DNA of 64,000 bases from Hylemonella sp. GTDB lineage: Bacteria; Pseudomonadota; Gammaproteobacteria; Burkholderiales; Burkholderiaceae_C. Of the stretch, positions 19,815 through 28,550 are shown piece after piece (positions within the stretch are counted from its first letter, which is position 1; each line of letters starts with the position of its first letter). The notes under the pieces are model-generated. The model made no database searches. It was not told the origin of the DNA and was given only the letters and a program-made list of their open reading frames with translations. Where the stretch lies: the NCBI GenBank assembly GCA_030680575.1, contig JAUXVI010000030.1, positions 62,001-126,000 of the forward strand. Direction: 5' to 3'. Position numbers and translations under genes: made by a program.

Positions 19815-20342
19815 ATGCAATTACCTACTGTTGAGCGAACTCCAAATCTGCGGCCCGCCGGCGCAGAAATGGCTGTGCCTGCCGCAGCCAAGGTGATCCC
19901 CGTGGCACCGGTCAACCCGTCTGCACAGGTGCAGGCAACGGCCAGCGTGGTGAACGACATCAATCCGGAAGTCTTGGCCAAGGCTTCGGCTGAGTCGGTC
20001 ACGCAGCCGAGCGCTTCTGATCCGCTGCAAGGCGGCTCCAAGGCCGACAACAGCAGCAAGGACTGGACCCAAGCGGCCGCCAAGCCGAAAGAGGTGGAGG
20101 AAGAGCCCAAGGAGCCGATCTCCAAGATGCTGATCGAGCATGTGCAGACGCTGTGGATGATGAGTGCCAAAGCGGTCGAGCTTTGGTACACCGCCCAGCA
20201 GGCGAAGAACCAGGATGCCAATCATCTGCAGAACATGGCGCAGACCCGCAATCAGAATCCCAGTGCCATACCCGGCGTGCTTGCCAAGGAAGTGCTGACT
20301 TACTCGCCCAGCAAGATCAACAAGACCGGAAAAGCGGAGTGA
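19815..20342 (+). CDS. Conserved hypothetical protein, possibly motility-linked
   Basis: I do not recognise a family. The 175-residue product has no signal peptide or membrane helix. Its first two thirds (about residues 1-100) are low-complexity Ala/Pro/Val/Ser-rich and look disordered, ending in an acidic KEVEEEPKEPISK stretch; a compact helical segment follows (ISKMLIEHVQTLWMMSAKAVELWYTAQQAKNQ). ATG at 19815 preferred over a TTG three codons upstream. The preceding sigma-28-type promoter suggests co-expression with late flagellar or chemotaxis genes, which is inference only. Confidence 0.7.
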   Translation: MQLPTVERTPNLRPAGAEMAVPAAAKVIPVAPVNPSAQVQATASVVNDINPEVLAKASAESVTQPSASDPLQGGSKADNSSKDWTQAAAKPKEVEEEPKEPISKMLIEHVQTLWMMSAKAVELWYTAQQAKNQDANHLQNMAQTRNQNPSAIPGVLAKEVLTYSPSKINKTGKAE

Positions 20343-20392
20343 GCCGCCAGGGCTGATGGCAAGGGCAGGGCTGACATGCCCTAACATTGGGT

Positions 20393-21097
20393 ATGCATAA
20401 GACAGCCCTCGTTTTGTTTTCCGGTGGACAGGATTCCACCACCTGCCTGGCGCATGCCCTCAAGGCCTACGAACGCGTCGAAACCATTGCCTTCGATTAC
20501 CGCCAGCGGCACCACATCGAGCTCGAATCACGCATCAAGGTCCTGAGCGAAATCCGCCGCCAGTTTCCGCACTGGGCGGACAAGTTGGGCGAGGACCACT
20601 TGCTCGACCTGGAAGTGCTCGGGCATGTGAGCGAGACCTCATTGACGCGCGAAACCGCTTTCAAGATGGAGGCCAGCGGTCTGCCCAATACCTTCGTGCC
20701 GGGGCGCAATCTCCTGTTTCTGACGCTGGCGGCGGCCGTGGCCTACCGGCGTGGGCTGGAGGTGATCGTCACCGGCGTGTGCGAGACCGATTTCTCGGGC
20801 TACCCGGACTGCCGCGATGACACCATGAAGGCGATGCAGCTGGCGCTGTCGCTTGGTATGGACAAACGCTTCCTGATCGAGACGCCACTGATGTGGATCG
20901 ACAAGGCCGACACCTGGCGCCTGGCGGAATCACTGGGCGGCTCCGCGCTGGTGGACCTGATCATCGAGCACACCCACACCTGCTATCTGGGCGACCGTGA
21001 GCACCGCCACGCCTGGGGTTATGGCTGCGGCAGCTGCCCGGCCTGCGAGTTGCGTGCGCGCGGTTGGGAACGCTACAGAGCCGAAGTGCCAAATTAA
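20393..21097 (+). CDS. queC: 7-cyano-7-deazaguanine synthase
   Basis: Converts 7-carboxy-7-deazaguanine to preQ0 with ATP and ammonia, on the path to queuosine in tRNA. The 234-residue protein shows the PP-loop ATP motif SGGQDSTT at about residues 10-17, the conserved [11 protein letters not shown] and [15 protein letters not shown] segments, and a C-terminal zinc cluster (HTCYLGD and CGSCPAC). The ATG at 20393 gives the usual [12 protein letters not shown] start; a TTG two codons upstream is unnecessary. No preQ1 riboswitch is apparent in the 50-base leader. Confidence 0.96.
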   Translation: MHKTALVLFSGGQDSTTCLAHALKAYERVETIAFDYRQRHHIELESRIKVLSEIRRQFPHWADKLGEDHLLDLEVLGHVSETSLTRETAFKMEASGLPNTFVPGRNLLFLTLAAAVAYRRGLEVIVTGVCETDFSGYPDCRDDTMKAMQLALSLGMDKRFLIETPLMWIDKADTWRLAESLGGSALVDLIIEHTHTCYLGDREHRHAWGYGCGSCPACELRARGWERYRAEVPN

Positions 21098-21156
21098 CGC
21101 CAGAGCCCTGGCGATAGAAGGCCTCAGACCGCGGAACGCCGCGGAGCCTGGGGGCG

Positions 21157-22929
21157 CTACGTCTGTGTCAACTGGAACAGCGCCACGTCCTCGTCGACGC
21201 GCTTCTCCAGTTGCCAGGTGCGGCTGTGGTAGGTTGCCACCGTGTGCCGGTGTGCTATCGAAATAAGAGCGCCTTTCCCTTCCTTGACAAGGTCTAGCAG
21301 CCGTTTGTACAAGGCTTTTTCGGCCTCTTCGTCCAGTGCGCTGGTGGCTTCGTCGGCAAAGATCCAGGACGGTTTCTTGAGGAACACGCGCGCCAGTGCC
21401 AGGCGTTGCTGCTCACCGCCCGAGAGTTTCTGGCCCCAGGCATCCACCACATCGAGCTGGTCCACCAGGTGCGGCAGCAGCGCATCACACAAGGCCTGCT
21501 TGAGCGTTGCTTCATCGTAGCTCTCGGCCGGTTCCGGGTAGGCCAGCGCATCGCGCAAGCTGGCGTTCGGAAAGTAGGGCCGCTGTGGAATGAACATGCT
21601 TGATTCCGGCAGTTGAACCCGGCCCGAGGCCAGTGGCCAGATGCCGGCCAGGGCACGGAACAGGGTGGACTTGCCGCTGCCGGAGGGCCCGCTGAGCAGC
21701 ACGCTGTCGCCAGGCTGGGCATTCAATTCCGTGTGGGCCAGCAGACGGCTGCCGGTGGGCAGGTCGAGCGACAGGTCGTTTGCGGTCACGCCGGAACTGC
21801 TCGTGGCGCCGGTGCGTTGGAGTTGCAGATCGGCTTTCTGGTTGGCCACCTGAATGGCCGCTTCGAAATGGGTCAGGCGGTCGGTGGTGGCGCGCCAGGC
21901 GGCCAGGCCGTCGTAGTTGTCGATGAACCAGGAAAGCGCGTCCTGCACACGACCGAAGGCAGAGGCGATCTGAATCATGGTGCCGAGCTGGATGGCACCA
22001 CTGAAGAAGCGCGGTGCCGCCACAATGAAGGGGAACACGGTGGAGGCCTGGCTGAAGGTGGCCGTGAACATGGTCAGGCGCTTTTGCGCGTCGATCAACT
22101 GCAGGTAGTTGGCCAGCACATGGCCAAAGCGCAGGTCGAGCTGTTTCAGTTCGACCTTCTCGCCGCGGTCCAGTGCGATGGCTTCGCTGTATTCGCGCAC
22201 GCGCACCAGGTTGTGGCGGAAGTCGGCTTCGCGCCGCTGCTGCTGATAGTTCAGCGGAATCAGTGGCCGGCCGACGTAGTGAGTGATCACGCTGCCGACG
22301 ATGCAGTAGAGGATGGCCACCCACAGCATGAAGCCGGGGATGTCGAATTCGGTGCCACCGAATGAGAAGCTGAAGGCGCCGCTGAGGGACCAGAGGATGC
22401 TGACAAAGCTCAGCAGCGTGACCAGTGCGTTGAGCAGGCCCATGCTCAAGCCCACGGTACTGGTGGTGAAGAGCTTGAGGTCTTCCTGGATGCGCTGGTC
22501 CGGGTTGTCGGGCGACTGGTCGGCCGCCAGCGCGGCGTAGCGTGTGAGCTCCAGGTGGTAGTAGACCTGGTTGTCCAGCCAGCGTTGCAGGTAGTGGCGC
22601 GTCATCCAGGCGCGCCAGCGCATTTCCAGCTGCTGCGTCAGGTAGAAACGGTAGACCGCAATCACGATGTAGATGAAGGCCAGGATGGTGTAGCGCAGCA
22701 ACTGCTCCAGGAAGACCGGGTAGTTCTTCTCCTGCAGCGCGTCGTAGAAGAAGCGGTTCCACTCGTTGAACAGCACCAGGGTGTAGACGAAGCCGAGGTT
22801 GAGCGCAATGATGGCCGCGAGCAGCGCACGTGCTTTCCACTTTTCTTCCGACTGGAAGTAGGGCACGGCCAGGGCCCAGGCGCTGCGGATGAAGGCCTTG
22901 AAGTCGGCCAGTTTGGTGATCAGGGACAT
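21157..22929 (-). CDS. SbmA/BacA-like ABC transporter (fused TM and ATPase)
   Basis: Half-transporter of the ABCD/YddA type. An SbmA/BacA-like membrane domain (about residues 1-345; NEWNRFFYDALQEKNYPVF, and LNPQ-region SPDNPDQRIQEDLK, GRPLIPLNY) is fused to an ABC ATPase with Walker A GPSGSGKST, signature LSGGEQQRLALARVFL and Walker B WIFADEATSALD. SbmA relatives import peptides and other small molecules, and human relatives move acyl-CoA or B12; the substrate here is unknown. It follows the 5'-nucleotidase gene after 18 bases and may be co-transcribed with it. Confidence 0.9.
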   Translation of the reverse strand: MSLITKLADFKAFIRSAWALAVPYFQSEEKWKARALLAAIIALNLGFVYTLVLFNEWNRFFYDALQEKNYPVFLEQLLRYTILAFIYIVIAVYRFYLTQQLEMRWRAWMTRHYLQRWLDNQVYYHLELTRYAALAADQSPDNPDQRIQEDLKLFTTSTVGLSMGLLNALVTLLSFVSILWSLSGAFSFSFGGTEFDIPGFMLWVAILYCIVGSVITHYVGRPLIPLNYQQQRREADFRHNLVRVREYSEAIALDRGEKVELKQLDLRFGHVLANYLQLIDAQKRLTMFTATFSQASTVFPFIVAAPRFFSGAIQLGTMIQIASAFGRVQDALSWFIDNYDGLAAWRATTDRLTHFEAAIQVANQKADLQLQRTGATSSSGVTANDLSLDLPTGSRLLAHTELNAQPGDSVLLSGPSGSGKSTLFRALAGIWPLASGRVQLPESSMFIPQRPYFPNASLRDALAYPEPAESYDEATLKQALCDALLPHLVDQLDVVDAWGQKLSGGEQQRLALARVFLKKPSWIFADEATSALDEEAEKALYKRLLDLVKEGKGALISIAHRHTVATYHSRTWQLEKRVDEDVALFQLTQT

Positions 22930-22947
22930 GATGAACTTGCGGACCTG

Positions 22948-23856
22948 TTAAGGGTTGGAGACACCGCTGGCGACATGGCCCGAAGGCACGTGTTGCGCTG
23001 CGGACTCGATGTGGCCGGTCTGGTCGTCGAAGAAGAAATCGGGTTCGAACTCACGCAGGAATTCGCCCTTGGGCAAGCCACCGAGGAACATGGCTTCATC
23101 AATCTCTATGTTCCACTCCATCAACGTGCGGATGGCGCGTTCGTGCGCCGGCGCGCTGCGCGCCGTGACCAGGGCGGTGCGGATGCGCATGCTGGGCGTG
23201 CCTTCCTGCTGCAGCCGGTGCAGTGCGGCCAGCAGCGGCTTGAAGGGGCCGGCCGACAACGGCTGCAGCGCCTTGTCGCGTTCGTGTTTCTGGAAAGCGC
23301 TCAGGCCCTGGGCCTGAAAGACGCGTTCAGCCTCGTCGGAAAACAGCACGGCGTCGCCGTCGAAGGCAATCCGCACTTCATGCGGGTGCGCATCGCTGGC
23401 CAGCGCCGACTGCGGGTAGACCTGCGCGGCCGGCACGCCGGCATCGAGCGCGGCGCGCACATCGCTCAGGTGGGTGGAGAGAAACAGGTTGGCGTGCAGT
23501 GGCTTGAGGTAGCGCCAGGGTGACTGGCCGCGCGTGAAGCTGCCACGCTCGATCGGCAGGCCGTAGTGCTGGGCCGAGCGGAACACGCGCATGCCCGAGA
23601 CCGGGTCGTTGCGCGAGAGGATTACCACCTCGACGCGCTGGGCGGTGACATCGTTGAAGGCCAGCAGCTTCTTGATCATGGAAAAAGCGACACCCGGCTT
23701 GGCGGGCTCCTCCAGCTTGTCGAGCTGCAGTTTCATGTAGGCGCGGTCCTTGTGCGGACCTTGCCCGTGTTCAAACACCTTGTTCTCTTCCTCGAAGTCG
23801 AACAAGGCGCGTGATGAAATCGCGACGACGAGTTTGCCGTCCAATGATGCGCCCAT
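22948..23856 (-). CDS. 5'-nucleotidase (cytosolic NT5C1-like family)
   Basis: HAD-superfamily nucleoside monophosphatase related to cytosolic 5'-nucleotidase I; 302 residues. Family segments include LVVAISSRALFDFEEEN (the first Asp of HAD enzymes lies in the F-D-F position), VEVVILSRNDPVSGMRVF, VRIAFDGDAVLFSDEAERVF and PDFFFDDQTGHIE. Probably dephosphorylates AMP/IMP-type nucleotides in the cytoplasm. ATG at 23856; a ribosome site is weak. Confidence 0.87.
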   Translation of the reverse strand: MGASLDGKLVVAISSRALFDFEEENKVFEHGQGPHKDRAYMKLQLDKLEEPAKPGVAFSMIKKLLAFNDVTAQRVEVVILSRNDPVSGMRVFRSAQHYGLPIERGSFTRGQSPWRYLKPLHANLFLSTHLSDVRAALDAGVPAAQVYPQSALASDAHPHEVRIAFDGDAVLFSDEAERVFQAQGLSAFQKHERDKALQPLSAGPFKPLLAALHRLQQEGTPSMRIRTALVTARSAPAHERAIRTLMEWNIEIDEAMFLGGLPKGEFLREFEPDFFFDDQTGHIESAAQHVPSGHVASGVSNP

Positions 23857-23901
23857 GGTGTCTGCCTCTTGTCTCTCTTGTTGTTTGTCCTGTGCCGGTG
23901 G

Positions 23902-24456
23902 TCAGCCGAGCCAGCGCCCCAGCAGTTCTACATCCTCCGGGAACAGCTGGCCTTTTTCAGCCTGCAGCAGTCTGCCGTCGCGTCCGCGCACCAGGGTGAT
24001 GGGCAAGCCTTTCGGTTTGGGCAGCACGCGCTGGATGGCCGGTGTGACGAAACCGGCCGGGAAGGTATAGCCCTTTTTCTGCAGGTAGGCCAGCGCGTCC
24101 TCGCGCTTGCGGTCGATCGATAGCGTCAGCATCTGAAGGCCGCGCTGGCGCTGGCTGAGCCAGAGTTTCTGCATCTCAGGGCTTTGCAGCGCACAGAACG
24201 GGCAGTCGCTGGCCCACCAGTAGATCACCAACACCTGGCCTTCGGCCTGGGACGGACGGAATAGCGTGCCGTCGAACAGCGGCACTTCCGGCAAGGGCAG
24301 CGGGGTGCCGAGGGCGGGCATGGCCGGTGCCTTGGCCTCCAGGGCAGCAGGTGATGGTACGGGGGACTGCGCCAGCGCGGTGCTTGACTGGCCCAGAGCG
24401 ACGGCGCCGGTCAGCACCGAGGCACTGCTCAGAAAGTGTCTGCGGTCAAGGTTCAT
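23902..24456 (-). CDS. Exported TlpA-like thioredoxin-fold protein
   Basis: Periplasmic thiol-disulfide protein of 184 residues. The N-terminus MNLDRRHFLSSASVLTGAVA carries a twin-arginine motif (D-R-R-H-F-L), suggesting Tat export of a folded protein, with cleavage near ALAQ. The redox motif is C85-P-F-C88 in YWWASDCPFCALQSPEM, followed by LSIDRKREDALAYLQKKGYTFPAGF and the cis-Pro segment KGLPITLV. TlpA relatives reduce cytochrome c heme cysteines or copper-site cysteines; partner unknown. It is followed on the minus strand by the nucleotidase gene after 45 bases. Confidence 0.87.
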   Translation of the reverse strand: MNLDRRHFLSSASVLTGAVALGQSSTALAQSPVPSPAALEAKAPAMPALGTPLPLPEVPLFDGTLFRPSQAEGQVLVIYWWASDCPFCALQSPEMQKLWLSQRQRGLQMLTLSIDRKREDALAYLQKKGYTFPAGFVTPAIQRVLPKPKGLPITLVRGRDGRLLQAEKGQLFPEDVELLGRWLG

Positions 24457-24480
24457 GGCTTTGATCTTAGCGCCTGCACA

Positions 24481-25302
24481 TCAGGGTCGTATGGCGGGTG
24501 TGTGACGCGCCAGCACCTCGCCGGCTGCCACGGCCACGGTCTCGCCTTCGGCTAGCGGCTGCCAGGCCTCTTCACTCAGCGGCACACTGGCCAGTAGCAC
24601 GACCTGCTGGAAGCCGCCGTCGACGCACACGCCGTGCGCCTGCAACGGCTGGTTTTCAGCATGGCATGTGCGTGCCAGCAGGTATAGGCCCGGCGGCTCG
24701 ACGCGGTGACCGGCCTGGATGCGCCGGTGGCCGTGCGCGAACAGCGCATCGCCATCGGCATAGAGGAAGTTGGCTGGCCCGAGCTTCCGCAGTTCGGCGG
24801 CAAAGTTCGCCACCACGGCCAGCTGGGTTTGCACCGATGGCGGCGGCGCGGCGGGTTGCCAGAGTGCCTGCAGCCGCGCCAGCAGGGCGCAAAAGGCATG
24901 CTCGGAATCGGTTTCGCCCACGGGGTGGTAGGGGCCGAGCGCGAAGTGCGGTGATTGCGCAATGTCCGAGAGCGTGCCGTTGTGGGCGAACACGTGGCTG
25001 CGGCCGGCCAGTTCACGCAGGAAGGGCTGGGTGTTGGCCAGCGTGATGGCGCCCTGCGTGGCATGGCGGATGTGCGAGATGGCCAGGGTGGTGGGCGGCC
25101 CTTGCGTTTCGAGCAGCTGCACCAGCGGGTTGTTGCTGGCGGGGAGCGGTTCGCGGTACAGGGCCACATCGCGTCCCTGGTAGAAGGCGACGCCCCAGCC
25201 GTCGCGCGCGCTGTGGCCGGGGCTGCTGCGTTCGGCCAACGCCTGCAGCGAGAAGTTCAACCGGGTAGCGTGCCGGCTGGAGATGGCAAGAAGTTCGCAC
25301 AT
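24481..25302 (-). CDS. Class II glutamine amidotransferase, YafJ-like
   Basis: N-terminal-nucleophile glutaminase fold of 273 residues. Met1 is followed by Cys2 (MCELLAISS), the expected catalytic nucleophile; other family segments are DGWGVAFYQGRDVALYREP, SHIRHATQGAITLANTQPF, FAHNGTLSD and PVGETDSEHAFCALL. The start at 25302 is fixed by this catalytic cysteine; a longer reading frame upstream has no family-like sequence. The reaction partner is unknown; only the glutaminase domain is present. Divergent from the FNR-like regulator with a 109-base spacer. Confidence 0.9.
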   Translation of the reverse strand: MCELLAISSRHATRLNFSLQALAERSSPGHSARDGWGVAFYQGRDVALYREPLPASNNPLVQLLETQGPPTTLAISHIRHATQGAITLANTQPFLRELAGRSHVFAHNGTLSDIAQSPHFALGPYHPVGETDSEHAFCALLARLQALWQPAAPPPSVQTQLAVVANFAAELRKLGPANFLYADGDALFAHGHRRIQAGHRVEPPGLYLLARTCHAENQPLQAHGVCVDGGFQQVVLLASVPLSEEAWQPLAEGETVAVAAGEVLARHTPAIRP

Positions 25303-25370
25303 GGTCCCCCCATGACTGGCTCTGGCACGGATGTCCGGGTATGGCGCTGGATTATTCAGCCCACTATACA

Positions 25371-25390
25371 CTGCGGGGTATATCCCGCAG
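25371..25390 (+). promoter_or_regulatory. Palindrome just upstream of the FNR-like gene
   Basis: CTGCGGG-GTATAT-CCCGCAG, perfect 7-bp arms, overlapping the expected transcription start (TATACA -10-like box at 25365-25370) and ending 21 bases before the ATG. Could be an operator or a leader hairpin. Confidence 0.4.
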
Positions 25391-25411
25391 GGCACGACGA
25401 TTGAAGCAGCC

Positions 25412-26119
25412 ATGATCCCGATCAAGACAGACTCCGCCTGGCGCGGCACCTCGGACTGCCGCAATTGCGGCATCCGTGACATGGTGCTGTTTGCCGATCT
25501 CAATGAACAGGATTTCGGCATGATCCATGCGCCGATCGACGACCTGGAATTCCGTCCGGGGGCCACCCTCTACGCCGAAGGCAATCGTGCCGCAGGCATC
25601 TTCACGCTACGCACCGGCATGATCAAGCTGGTGCGGGTGACGGCCGATGGGCGCCAGCGCATTGTGCGCGTGCTGCGTCCCGGCGATGTAGCCGGTCTGG
25701 AGGCGCTGGGCAGTCCGCACTATGACTGCGAAGCGGTGGCGCTGACCGACGTGTCGGTGTGCCGTATTCCGTTGGAGGTGATCCATACCCTGGGCGCCAG
25801 CAGTCCGCGCTTGCACCTGCGCCTGATGCAGAAGTGGCAGCAAGCCCTGAAGGACGCCGACGACTGGCTGGCCGACCTCAACTTCGGCACGGCGCGGCAG
25901 CGGGTGTCGAACTTCATTCTGAAAATGCGCAGCCCGGCGGATGGGCGCACGGTGACGCTGTTTGCGCGCGATGACATGGGAGCGATGCTCGACCTCCAAC
26001 TCGAGACCGTGAGCCGTGAGGTCAGCCGTCTGGTGCGCGAGGAAGTGATCGAGCCACTGGACAAGCTGGGCCGCATTTACCACCTGCGCGAGCCGGAGCG
26101 CCTGCTGGAAGCCGCCTGA
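25412..26119 (+). CDS. Crp/Fnr-family regulator with incomplete FeS ligand set
   Basis: Transcription factor of 235 residues with a cyclic-nucleotide-binding-like sensor (about 25-150) and a Crp-type winged helix (about 165-225). The recognition helix LETVSREVSRL keeps the E, S and R that let FNR read TTGAT half-sites. The N-terminal cysteines C16-R-N-C19 match the first two FNR ligands, and C106 or C117 could be the distal one, but the third FNR cysteine position is occupied by a non-cysteine. Oxygen sensing through a [4Fe-4S] cluster is therefore doubtful. The ATG at 25412 gives the family N-terminus. Confidence 0.88.
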   Translation: MIPIKTDSAWRGTSDCRNCGIRDMVLFADLNEQDFGMIHAPIDDLEFRPGATLYAEGNRAAGIFTLRTGMIKLVRVTADGRQRIVRVLRPGDVAGLEALGSPHYDCEAVALTDVSVCRIPLEVIHTLGASSPRLHLRLMQKWQQALKDADDWLADLNFGTARQRVSNFILKMRSPADGRTVTLFARDDMGAMLDLQLETVSREVSRLVREEVIEPLDKLGRIYHLREPERLLEAA

Positions 26120-26177
26120 ACCTTGGTCTCTTCGCTTCGCGCGTTCAGGCGACCTGTGACGCATGAAGCGATCAACC

Positions 26178-26275
26178 GGGGAACGCCGTGGAACCGGCTT
26201 TGCCGGTCCACTGGCATTGCCCCCTCAAGGGGGTGGCGTAGCGACACGGAGTGCGCGAAGCCTGGGGGTGTTTCA
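26178..26275 (-). repeat. Intergenic repeat family 1, copy B (inverted)
   Basis: Read on the minus strand it begins GAAACACCCCCAGGC two bases after the cbbO stop (TGA, 26278-26280) and ends in GCCGGTTCCACGGCG, closely matching copy A, including the CCCCC..GGGGG and CCGGCAAAGCCGG stems. It separates the convergent FNR-like gene and cbbO. Confidence 0.8.
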
Positions 26276-26277
26276 TT

Positions 26278-28542
26278 TCACCGCGTCAGCGCCATGAACA
26301 GCCGGGGCAGTTGCTCCGGCAGGCGCTCGATGCGGTCGATCACGGTGTACTGGCGGCCGAAGATGTCGCGCACATAGCTGTCGGCCTGCGGGTCGAGGCT
26401 GATGCAGTAGCTGAACAGGCCTTGCTGGTCGAGCTCCTGCACCGCCTGGCGCGCATCCTCGATCAGCAACCGCTCATCCGTCACATCCACATCGGCCGGT
26501 TGGCCGTCGGTCAGCACCAGCAGCAGCTTCTTGTCCGCCTGCTGGGCGCCGAGGTAGTGGGCGGCGTGGCGCATGGCCGCACCCATGCGGGTGGACCAGC
26601 CGGCCTGCATGGCGGCCAGCCGTGCCTTGACCGTTTCATCCCAGTGTTCCTCGAAACCCTTGATGTGCAGGTAGCGCACCTCGTGTCGGCTGTTGGAATG
26701 AAAGCCGGCAATGGCAAAGCGGTCCCCCAGTTCTTCGATGGCCCAGCCCAGCAGCGAGACCGCTTGTCGGCTCAGCTGCAGAACCGTCTGGTCGGAGCCG
26801 GCAACCGGTTCATTGAGCGATTCCGACAGGTCGAGCAGCAGCGTGACGGCGATGCTACGGCCGTCGCTGCGATGGCTCATGTTGATGCGCGTATCCGGCG
26901 TCTGGCCGGCACGCCAGTCGATCAGCGAGCGCAGCGCAACGTCGAGGTCGAGCTCGCTGCCTTCTTCCTGGTAGCGCACGCGCACCTTGTCCTGCGGCTT
27001 GAGCAGGTCCAGCAGGCGCTTGAGCTGCTTGGCCAGCGCGCTGTGCTGCAGCAGCAACTGGTCAATGTCGGCCGGGTTGCCGGCCGGGTGCAGCCGCTCG
27101 TACAGGCTGACCCAGTCCGGCCGGTAGGTCTGGCTCTGGTAATCCCACTCCGGGTAATGGCGCGGCGGCAGTGCCTGCACCTCGTCGGTGGACGAGCTGG
27201 GCGGCGGCTCGAACTGCTCTTCGTCGTCGCTGAGTTCGTGGAAGCGCCACAGGTGCCGGTTGTCGTCGCGGTAGCTGACCTCGGTGTTGTCGAAATAGGT
27301 CTTGGCCAGCTGGTCGCTCTGGCGCCGGGTGCGTGCCACCCAGGCCAGGGCCAGCTGCGCCATGTCCGCCGTGCTGCTTTCGTTTTGCGCCAGCAACGCA
27401 TGGAAGCGTTGCACGAAGTCGTTGAGGGGGCCGTCCGTGTAGCCATGCGCCGGATCGAGCACGGCGCGTGAGAACAGGGCCAGGCGATGACGCAGGCAGG
27501 CCTGCGTGGCCGGATCGCATTCGCCTTCCTCTGGCCTGGGGTGCAAGGCGAGAAACAGGCGGCGCAGGCCGGGGTACAGGCGCAGCGCCAGCGTCTCGAC
27601 GCGGGCATCCTCGAAGCACTCGATCGCCAGGCGTTGCAGCGGGCTGTAGTTGTCAGCGAACTGCGGCGTACTCCAGCGCCGGTGCGCCGCCATGTGCGCC
27701 AGCGCGGCGCGGTAGCGGTCGATGCCGGCGACGCCATGCAGCGTGTCATACACATCGGGCAGGCGGATGCCCTGCGCGTCGTAATAGGGCATGGGTCGGC
27801 GCTGCGTGTCCAAGACCGTGCTGTAGGGCACCAGCAGATCGTCGTCCTGCCACAGGGCGCGCAGGTACAGCTCAAGCTGGCGCGTGTGATCCAGCAGCAG
27901 CGTGCCATGGCGCTCGCGCTGCAGCACGGCACGGCTGTCGGGCGACTGCAGGCTGAAGTACTCGATCTGGCGCGGCGGGTGATGGCCGTGGTTGCGCACG
28001 CCGTAGTCGGTCCAATGGCGTAGGCCGCCGAGCGACAGCTGGGCCAACAGTTGCGGCGCCTGCTGAAAGAACACCGGCAGGCCGGGGCTGGCATAGGTCT
28101 TGTGGATGCCATGGATCGAGCCCGAGGTGCGCTCCATCAGGTCCAGGCTGAGGTCGAGGTAGTGCTGCAGCTGGTCTTGCGTGGGCAGGCGGCGCGCGAC
28201 GGCGGCCAGCGACTGCAGGAAGGGCGTGATGGCCTTGCCGTTGGGTGACTTCCACAGCGCGCGCACCGTGGCCATGACGGGCGCCAGGGCGCCTTCGCCG
28301 AGCAGGCGCGCGATCTGCGGCCACTCCTGCAGAAAGATCAGCAGCGGTTCCGGACCGCGCCCCATCTTGCCCAGGAAGCGTCCCTGTTCCAGGTAGGCCT
28401 GCAAGCCGGCCGGGCTGAGGGACGCCTGCGCTTCGGCCAGGCAGTCGGGCAGGACGTCATCCACCTGGGCAAAACCGCAGTCGAGCAGTGCGCGCCAGGC
28501 GGGCAGAGCATCGGCTGGCGACGCGGCATCAGGCGCAGACAC
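26278..28542 (-). CDS. cbbO: RuBisCO activation protein CbbO (VWA domain)
   Basis: Adaptor half of the CbbQO RuBisCO activase: it binds RuBisCO and works with the AAA ring CbbQ to release inhibitory sugar phosphates. The protein has about 754 residues with a large N-terminal region and a C-terminal von Willebrand A domain whose MIDAS begins LLLDLSESLNE (DxSxS). An acidic patch (DDEEQFEPPPSSS) marks the linker. I choose the GTG at 28542, eight bases after the cbbQ stop and preceded by GAGG; the open frame upstream overlaps cbbQ. Third gene of cbbM-cbbQ-cbbO. Confidence 0.93.
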   Translation of the reverse strand: MSAPDAASPADALPAWRALLDCGFAQVDDVLPDCLAEAQASLSPAGLQAYLEQGRFLGKMGRGPEPLLIFLQEWPQIARLLGEGALAPVMATVRALWKSPNGKAITPFLQSLAAVARRLPTQDQLQHYLDLSLDLMERTSGSIHGIHKTYASPGLPVFFQQAPQLLAQLSLGGLRHWTDYGVRNHGHHPPRQIEYFSLQSPDSRAVLQRERHGTLLLDHTRQLELYLRALWQDDDLLVPYSTVLDTQRRPMPYYDAQGIRLPDVYDTLHGVAGIDRYRAALAHMAAHRRWSTPQFADNYSPLQRLAIECFEDARVETLALRLYPGLRRLFLALHPRPEEGECDPATQACLRHRLALFSRAVLDPAHGYTDGPLNDFVQRFHALLAQNESSTADMAQLALAWVARTRRQSDQLAKTYFDNTEVSYRDDNRHLWRFHELSDDEEQFEPPPSSSTDEVQALPPRHYPEWDYQSQTYRPDWVSLYERLHPAGNPADIDQLLLQHSALAKQLKRLLDLLKPQDKVRVRYQEEGSELDLDVALRSLIDWRAGQTPDTRINMSHRSDGRSIAVTLLLDLSESLNEPVAGSDQTVLQLSRQAVSLLGWAIEELGDRFAIAGFHSNSRHEVRYLHIKGFEEHWDETVKARLAAMQAGWSTRMGAAMRHAAHYLGAQQADKKLLLVLTDGQPADVDVTDERLLIEDARQAVQELDQQGLFSYCISLDPQADSYVRDIFGRQYTVIDRIERLPEQLPRLFMALTR

Positions 28543-28550
28543 AGGAGGCC

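Noticed and set aside
20343-20392. A preQ1 riboswitch before queC
   Set aside because: The 50-base leader shows only a short AGGGCA/TGCCCT inverted repeat and not the conserved riboswitch sequence.
21098-21156. A fifth copy of repeat family 1 downstream of queC
   Set aside because: Only short similarity (CGGAACGCCGCGG and AGCCTGGGGG) without the shared stems; could be a remnant but not safely called.
26251-27471. A plus-strand open frame opposite cbbO suggesting a second protein
   Set aside because: Complement of the cbbO VWA region with no recognisable domains.
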